A stretch of DNA of 8,654 nt from Armatimonadota bacterium (GTDB taxonomy: Bacteria > Armatimonadota > SYMT01): positions 1 to 8,654 of the forward strand of contig JAJFMS010000085.1 in NCBI GenBank assembly GCA_020696885.1, given 5' to 3'. Below the pieces are notes generated by a model, which was given only the letters and a program-made list of their open reading frames with translations, searched no databases and was not told the DNA's origin. The position numbers and the translations under genes were made by a program. Below are positions 5,309-8,654 of the stretch, in pieces. How positions within the stretch are numbered: the stretch's first letter is position 1; each line of letters starts with the position of its first letter.

Positions 5309-6688
5309 TCAGGACGCCATCGCGGTCCGGCCGCCGGCGCCGTAGCTCCAGGCGGACGGGATACGATCGTGGGAGAGGTCCCCGATCACCGGCGGTTGCC
5401 CGGTGGACTCCAGCACGGAGATCCAGGTGTAGCCGAGCGGGTCCACCTGCTTGCGCCCCGAGACTGCCACCGACATCGGCACGTGGACGAACTGCCCGTG
5501 CCAGAGGCTCACCATCATTGCCGTGTTGCCGGCCATGGCCGCGTGGACGGCTCCCCGCGCCAGCCCGTGGCAGAAGATGGCGTCCGGCGGGGAAGCCGGC
5601 ACGCTGCGGATGGCATAGCTGGGGTCCAGGTACTTCAGCGACATCTCGAACCGGTCGCGTGCCGCGGCCGCGCACAACTCACGCCGGAGATAACAGCCGA
5701 CGTCTCCCAGGGTGGCGTTGCCGGAGGCGTCCGTCTCCGCGGCGGTGGGGTCCGCCTTCAGCAGCTCCTGGCCGGCTCCTTCGGCTGCTACGATGACGGC
5801 GTGCCCGCGGTGCTCCAGGCGCCGCCGCAGCACGGACCACAGCCCGTCGATGGTAAACGGCACCTCCGGGATCAGCACGAAGTTCGCGTCCTGGGAGGCG
5901 AGCGCGGCGTGGCACGCGATGAAACCGGAGTGCCGCCCCATCACCTTCACCAGCCCCACGCCGTGCGGCGCGCCCTTTGCTTCCACGTGCGCGCCGCGGA
6001 TGAACTCCACCGCCTTGGAGTAGGCCGTGTCGAACCCGAACGACTTATCGATGTACATCAGGTCGTTGTCGATCGTTTTCGGGATGCCCACCACGGCGAT
6101 CCGGCTGCCGCGCCGCTCGATCTCGTTGACGATCTCCAGCGCGCCGCGCATCGTGCCGTCACCGCCGATGACGAAGAGGATCTGGATCCCCTGCCGCTCC
6201 AGGCAGTCGACCACTTCCTCCGGGTCCTGCTCGCCGCGGGAGGAGCTCAGCATCGTGCCGCCCTGCTCCTGGATGCCCTCCACGTTGTCCAGGGTGAGGT
6301 CCACCACCGGATGCCGGTACCGCGCGATGAACCCCTGGTACCCGCACCGGAACCCCGTGACGGAGCGGACCCCATAGCCGAGCAGCAGTTCCCGCACCAG
6401 GCCCTGGATCACGTTGTTGACGCCGGGACAAAGGCCGCCGCAGGTGACGATGCCGCAGCGCGTTTTGCTGGGATCGAAGTAGATCCGGTTCCGGGGCCCG
6501 GCCAGCTCGAACGTGGGGATCGCCTCCCCGGCGCCCGCGCGCTCCTGGATGGCGGAAAGGCGGTGATCCACCGGGATGCGGTCCGCGGCGCCCACGCAGA
6601 AGAGGGCATGGTCCCCCAGGTGCGGCGCGATGGGCGTGTCGAGGCGGCAGTTGCCCAGGACCTTGATCGACGTGAGCGGCGTTTCCAT
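5309..6688 (-). CDS. pfkA: ATP-dependent 6-phosphofructokinase (clade X type)
   Basis: It phosphorylates fructose 6-phosphate to the 1,6-bisphosphate, the committing step of glycolysis, in the cytoplasm. The 459-residue product has all signature motifs: GGLCPGVNNVI (84-94), GGDGTMRGA (175-183), GIPKTIDNDL (201-210, catalytic base D207), MGRHSGFIA, then IPEVPF. Gly after GGD (G178) points to ATP as donor, since pyrophosphate enzymes have Asp there; Lys at 204 is shared with pyrophosphate enzymes and with plant and trypanosome ATP enzymes. This G/K pair and the N-terminal extension of about 75 residues mark the long clade X group, so allosteric control as in E. coli PfkA should not be assumed. 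ATG 6688 is chosen over GTG 6721 because AAGGTGGGAG lies just before it and no site precedes the GTG. GGGAG is very close (two bases), AAGG eight. Single gene, divergent from the signal peptidase. Confidence 0.95.
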   Translation of the reverse strand: METPLTSIKVLGNCRLDTPIAPHLGDHALFCVGAADRIPVDHRLSAIQERAGAGEAIPTFELAGPRNRIYFDPSKTRCGIVTCGGLCPGVNNVIQGLVRELLLGYGVRSVTGFRCGYQGFIARYRHPVVDLTLDNVEGIQEQGGTMLSSSRGEQDPEEVVDCLERQGIQILFVIGGDGTMRGALEIVNEIERRGSRIAVVGIPKTIDNDLMYIDKSFGFDTAYSKAVEFIRGAHVEAKGAPHGVGLVKVMGRHSGFIACHAALASQDANFVLIPEVPFTIDGLWSVLRRRLEHRGHAVIVAAEGAGQELLKADPTAAETDASGNATLGDVGCYLRRELCAAAARDRFEMSLKYLDPSYAIRSVPASPPDAIFCHGLARGAVHAAMAGNTAMMVSLWHGQFVHVPMSVAVSGRKQVDPLGYTWISVLESTGQPPVIGDLSHDRIPSAWSYGAGGRTAMAS

Positions 6689-7079
6689 AGCTCCCACCTT
6701 CGGACCGCTCCGCGCCACCACACCGCGCGCAGCAGATCGTTTGATGGGATGTAGCCGGGGAGGGGCGAGAGGTTAAAGGCTTGATGGGGCGGCCGCGCTC
6801 TTGGGGACGGGGAAGAGAATGAGAATGAGAAAGATCCTGGGCGATCCCAACACCCAACACCCAAACATTGCGCTGGAGTTGTTTCCGGCGAAACGGCGCT
6901 GTTACGGGAGATTAACGGGAGAGTCACGGCCAATTAACCGCTTGGAAACCCGGGGCCGGTAAATTAACGGTGAGAACGAAGCACAGCCGGCGCAGCGACC
7001 CGCCGGCTGTTTCCACTCCAACGGCGGAGTTCCAGCCAGCGTGGCGCAGGTTTGCCTCATCGCTTCAAGGAGTGGTCTC
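6689..7079. other. Divergent spacer with short repeats, no gene
   Basis: These 391 bases separate two divergent genes and must hold both promoters, but no -35/-10 pair is convincing. Visible structure: GAGAAT twice plus GAGAA (6815-6831); a CCCAACA tandem tract (6846-6864); a small GTTTC/GAAAC hairpin (6881-6894); the related motifs ATTAACGG at 6911-6918 and 6963-6970, 52 bases apart, and AATTAACCG at 6932-6940; and the hairpin listed separately. The stretch 6900-6970 is richer in A/T than its surroundings, as expected of a promoter region. No open frame here looks like protein. Confidence 0.5.
6983..7010 (+). promoter_or_regulatory. Leader hairpin of the signal peptidase gene, possible attenuator
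   Basis: ACAGCCGGCG at 6983-6992 pairs perfectly with CGCCGGCTGT at 7001-7010 around an eight-base loop, and TTCC follows. It sits 69 bases before the signal peptidase ATG in a divergent spacer, where no annotated gene ends. If functional it would act on a leader transcript rather than as an ordinary gene terminator. The T-run is short, so termination is uncertain. Confidence 0.5.
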
Positions 7080-7712
7080 ATGTCGCTTTGCCGATCCGAG
7101 CTGTCCATCCCTCGTCCGCCCGATCCGGGACTGATGCCGGCTCGCTTCTTCCGCCTCGTCGGTTTCGGGCTCTGCCTGATCCTTCCGGCGCTGGCGCTTC
7201 CGGCTCGTCTTGGGGTGGTGTCCGGATGCTCGATGCAGCCGACTCTTAGCTCCGGACAACCGTTTCTCTACCGGCGGTTCTCCCCGGAGCGGGAAACCCT
7301 CCAGCGAGAAGAGCTGGTTGTAGTTCGCCTGCGGGGCGACCTGTGCATCAAGCGGGTCTACGCTCTGGAGCGGGACCGGTTCTGGTCTCTGTCGGCCGCC
7401 TCCGCCGCCGAGGGAGTCCCCACGCTGGTGGCGGTGGACGATCCGATAGCGCTGTGGCGCCATCGCTATCCCGGCATGGATTACCGCAGCAGCCAGGTAC
7501 CCCCCGGCTGTGTTTACGTGGTGGGCGACGCCGCTACCAATTCGCTGGATAGCCGCCAGCTCGGCCCGGTCTCGATCGAGAACGTGGTGGGCCGGGTGGT
7601 CTGGCCCACCGTGGGGCCGCCGCCCGCCGGGGGCTCGGTGTCATACTGGGCGGATCGCCCCGCGCCGCCGAGTCGCGCCTCCGGTCGGGTGACACGTACC
7701 CTCCCCAGCTAG
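7080..7712 (+). CDS. lepB: Type I signal peptidase (S26 family)
   Basis: It removes signal peptides from exported proteins at the outer face of the cytoplasmic membrane. ATG 7080 has AAGGAG seven bases upstream, giving 210 residues. One membrane segment (about 23-42) precedes the catalytic domain. GCSMQPTL (49-56) holds the nucleophile Ser51. DLCIKRVYAL holds the general base Lys91. PPGCVYVVGDAATNSLDSR with LGPV (141-164) is the third conserved box, with the S-x-D-S-R core intact at 155-159. Usual bacterial enzymes read GDN there; this one reads GDA. The N terminus before the membrane segment is Pro-rich. The last 25 residues are Pro/Ser/Arg-rich and probably disordered. It has the small single-anchor form, not the larger E. 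coli two-helix form. It stands alone between a structured leader and a downstream hairpin. Confidence 0.9.
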   Translation: MSLCRSELSIPRPPDPGLMPARFFRLVGFGLCLILPALALPARLGVVSGCSMQPTLSSGQPFLYRRFSPERETLQREELVVVRLRGDLCIKRVYALERDRFWSLSAASAAEGVPTLVAVDDPIALWRHRYPGMDYRSSQVPPGCVYVVGDAATNSLDSRQLGPVSIENVVGRVVWPTVGPPPAGGSVSYWADRPAPPSRASGRVTRTLPS

Positions 7713-7724
7713 CAGAGCTCACTA

Positions 7725-7759
7725 CGGGGCGTCTCGCGCATCGAACGCGAGACGTCCCG
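7725..7759 (+). terminator. Stem-loop after the signal peptidase gene
   Basis: CGGGGCGTCTCGCG (7725-7738) pairs with CGCGAGACGTCCCG (7746-7759) over 14 positions with one G-U pair and a seven-base loop. It begins 13 bases past the signal peptidase stop. No T-run follows, so factor-independent termination is likely only if weakly U-dependent. A second copy of CGTCTCGCG at 7776-7784 could compete for the same partner. Confidence 0.55.
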
Positions 7760-7854
7760 GTTCCCAATCCGCGCTCGTCTCGCGATAAAAGATCCGCAAG
7801 AACGATCAAGCGAAGCCTCTCCTAACGACATAAGCTGCGATCCAGGAGTGAGCG

Positions 7855-8654
7855 ATGAAGCCCGAAACTCTGGAGAGCTACCAGGAGCGACTGGTCGCCG
7901 TGTTGATCCACATCCAGGAGCACCTGGACGAGCCGCTGCCCCTGGAGCGGCTGGCGGCAGTGGCCTGCTTCTCCCCGTACCACTTCCACCGGATCTTCCG
8001 GGGGATGGTCGGGGAATCCGTCCACGAGCATGTCCGGCGCCTGCGCCTGGAGCGGGCCGCAATGCAGTTGAAGCAAGGTTCGCAAGCGGTGACGCAGATC
8101 GCCTTCGGCGCTGGTTACGAAAGCCACGAAGCGTTCACCCGGGCGTTTCACGGGCTGTTCGGGGCCTCGCCTTCGGAGTTTCGGAGCTCCGTCCGCTCAC
8201 TCTCCTTCCCGTCCGCGCCATCGGGAGCGCACTTTACCGGAGTGCACTTCACCGGAGGCGCGGGCCTGCACCCGTTCCAGCGAGGAGGAGAGATGGAGCT
8301 ACGAGTCGAGACCCTGGCCCCGCAGCGCGTGGCATTTATGCGGCATGTGGGGTCGTACGCCGCCGTGGGGACCACCTGGGGAAAGCTTTACGCCTGGGCT
8401 GGCCGGCGGGGCTACTTCCCGCCGCGGACGCGGTTCCTGGCGGTGGTCCATGACGACCCCGAGATCACGCCGGCGGACCGCCTGCGCTACGACGCCTGCT
8501 TCGTGGTGGACGACCGCTTCCAGCCGCAGGGCGAGGTGGGGGTCCAGGAGCTGGCCGGCGGCGAGTACGCCGTAGCGGTACACACCGGGCCGTACGAGAC
8601 GCTGGGGGAGACCTATGCCCGGGTCTGCGGCGAGTGGGCGCCTCGCAGCGGGCG
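7855..8654 (+). CDS. AraC-family regulator with GyrI-like effector domain, C terminus off the window
   Basis: This open frame has no stop before the right edge; 266 codons are visible. ATG 7855 has AGGAG six bases upstream. Residues 8-110 form an AraC/XylS DNA-binding domain: first helix-turn-helix at about 28-50 (LPLERLAAVACFSPYHFHRIF), second at about 79-102 (VTQIAFGAGYESHEAFTRAF), closed by GASPSEFR (103-110). A loose linker (111-146) contains a tandem HFTG repeat. From M147 onward the sequence MELRVETLAPQRVAFMRHVG, then the YDACFVVDD region and VHTGPYETLGETY, matches GyrI-like small-molecule-binding domains that follow such HTH domains in the Rob/SoxS-related and BmrR-like regulators. The typical full length is about 280-300 residues, so perhaps 20-30 residues are missing. 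The target genes are unknown; the upstream spacer has repeats that may serve autoregulation. Confidence 0.92.
   Translation, partial: MKPETLESYQERLVAVLIHIQEHLDEPLPLERLAAVACFSPYHFHRIFRGMVGESVHEHVRRLRLERAAMQLKQGSQAVTQIAFGAGYESHEAFTRAFHGLFGASPSEFRSSVRSLSFPSAPSGAHFTGVHFTGGAGLHPFQRGGEMELRVETLAPQRVAFMRHVGSYAAVGTTWGKLYAWAGRRGYFPPRTRFLAVVHDDPEITPADRLRYDACFVVDDRFQPQGEVGVQELAGGEYAVAVHTGPYETLGETYARVCGEWAPRSG
8229..8258 (+). repeat. 15-bp tandem duplication inside the regulator linker
   Basis: GCACTTTACCGGAGT (8229-8243) is followed directly by GCACTTCACCGGAGG (8244-8258), 13 of 15 bases identical. In frame they encode HFTG twice (126-129 and 131-134). They lie in the linker between the DNA-binding and effector domains, where length change is tolerated. 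Confidence 0.8.
8283..8288 (+). promoter_or_regulatory. Internal ribosome binding site at the regulator's domain boundary
   Basis: AGGAGG at 8283-8288 lies four bases before an in-frame ATG at 8293 (residue 147). That ATG is precisely the first residue of the GyrI-like domain. The spacing is slightly short, and the bases also encode Arg-Gly-Gly-Glu, so function is not proven. Confidence 0.4.

Noticed and set aside
4368..5675. Minus-strand open frame of 435 codons
   Set aside because: It overlaps the permease-like gene in antisense and the end of pfkA in another frame. The KHAKKREK part is only the translated TTTCGCG repeat array.
5369..6754. Plus-strand open frame of 461 codons
   Set aside because: Exact antisense shadow of the phosphofructokinase gene, with a low-complexity His/Arg/Val/Asp-rich product.
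6846..6864. CCCAACA tract as a regulatory array
   Set aside because: It is fewer than three units of a simple heptamer and looks like ordinary low-complexity spacer DNA.
7848..8453. Plus-strand open frame of 201 codons over the regulator
   Set aside because: It is out of frame with the AraC/GyrI coding frame, which has clear HTH and effector motifs and a better ribosome site. The alternative product has no recognisable motif.
1..8654. A single multi-gene novel system
   Set aside because: Neighbouring genes are on alternating strands, separated by terminators or structured spacers, and belong to unrelated processes.

Overview
The window is GC-rich bacterial chromosomal DNA (roughly two-thirds G+C by eye). 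Genes are tightly packed on both strands and most starts carry AGGAG-type ribosome binding sites. No rRNA, tRNA, phage gene or plasmid function is visible. The phylum cannot be fixed from this sequence. The gene types (site-2 protease with CBS domains, clade X phosphofructokinase, AraC/GyrI regulator, a large orphan membrane protein) are common in free-living environmental bacteria; a lineage such as Armatimonadota or Acidobacteriota is a weak guess.

Left part (1-610). The first 13 codons of a minus-strand gene run off the left edge; they resemble the N terminus of sugar phosphate isomerase/epimerase (TIM-barrel) proteins. Next comes a fossil IS3-family insertion sequence (about 207-610). Its left end, the start of orfA and a short piece of orfB survive, joined by an internal deletion and frame change.

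Middle part (639-5054). Two minus-strand genes come first: a rhomboid-like-in-role but M50-class intramembrane metalloprotease with two CBS domains (639-1766), and a small exported protein made mostly of Arg, Asp and Tyr (1957-2460). A perfect 20-bp stem-loop lies between them and probably terminates the exported-protein transcript. Diverging from these, a plus-strand pair encodes a small four-helix membrane protein resembling ATP synthase protein I (2661-3071) and a 602-residue membrane protein that looks like two ABC-2-type permease halves in tandem (3246-5054).

Right part (5055-8654). A 254-bp convergent spacer holds a degenerate intergenic repeat and a long stem-loop enclosing three TTTCGCG-type decamers. 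An ATP-dependent 6-phosphofructokinase follows on the minus strand (5309-6688). A 391-bp divergent spacer with short repeats and a leader hairpin separates it from a type I signal peptidase on the plus strand (7080-7712). Hairpins that could form in alternative pairings follow, then an AraC-family regulator with a GyrI-like effector domain (7855 to the right edge, incomplete). The regulator has a strong internal ribosome binding site exactly at its domain boundary.

The genes do not form one obvious pathway. They read as a series of single-gene or two-gene units: glycolysis (phosphofructokinase), membrane proteolysis and secretion (M50 protease, signal peptidase, exported protein), transport-like membrane proteins and transcriptional control. 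I see no convincing evidence of a complete novel system. The least explained items are the lysine-free Arg/Asp/Tyr protein, the tandem permease without an ATPase, and the structured spacers.
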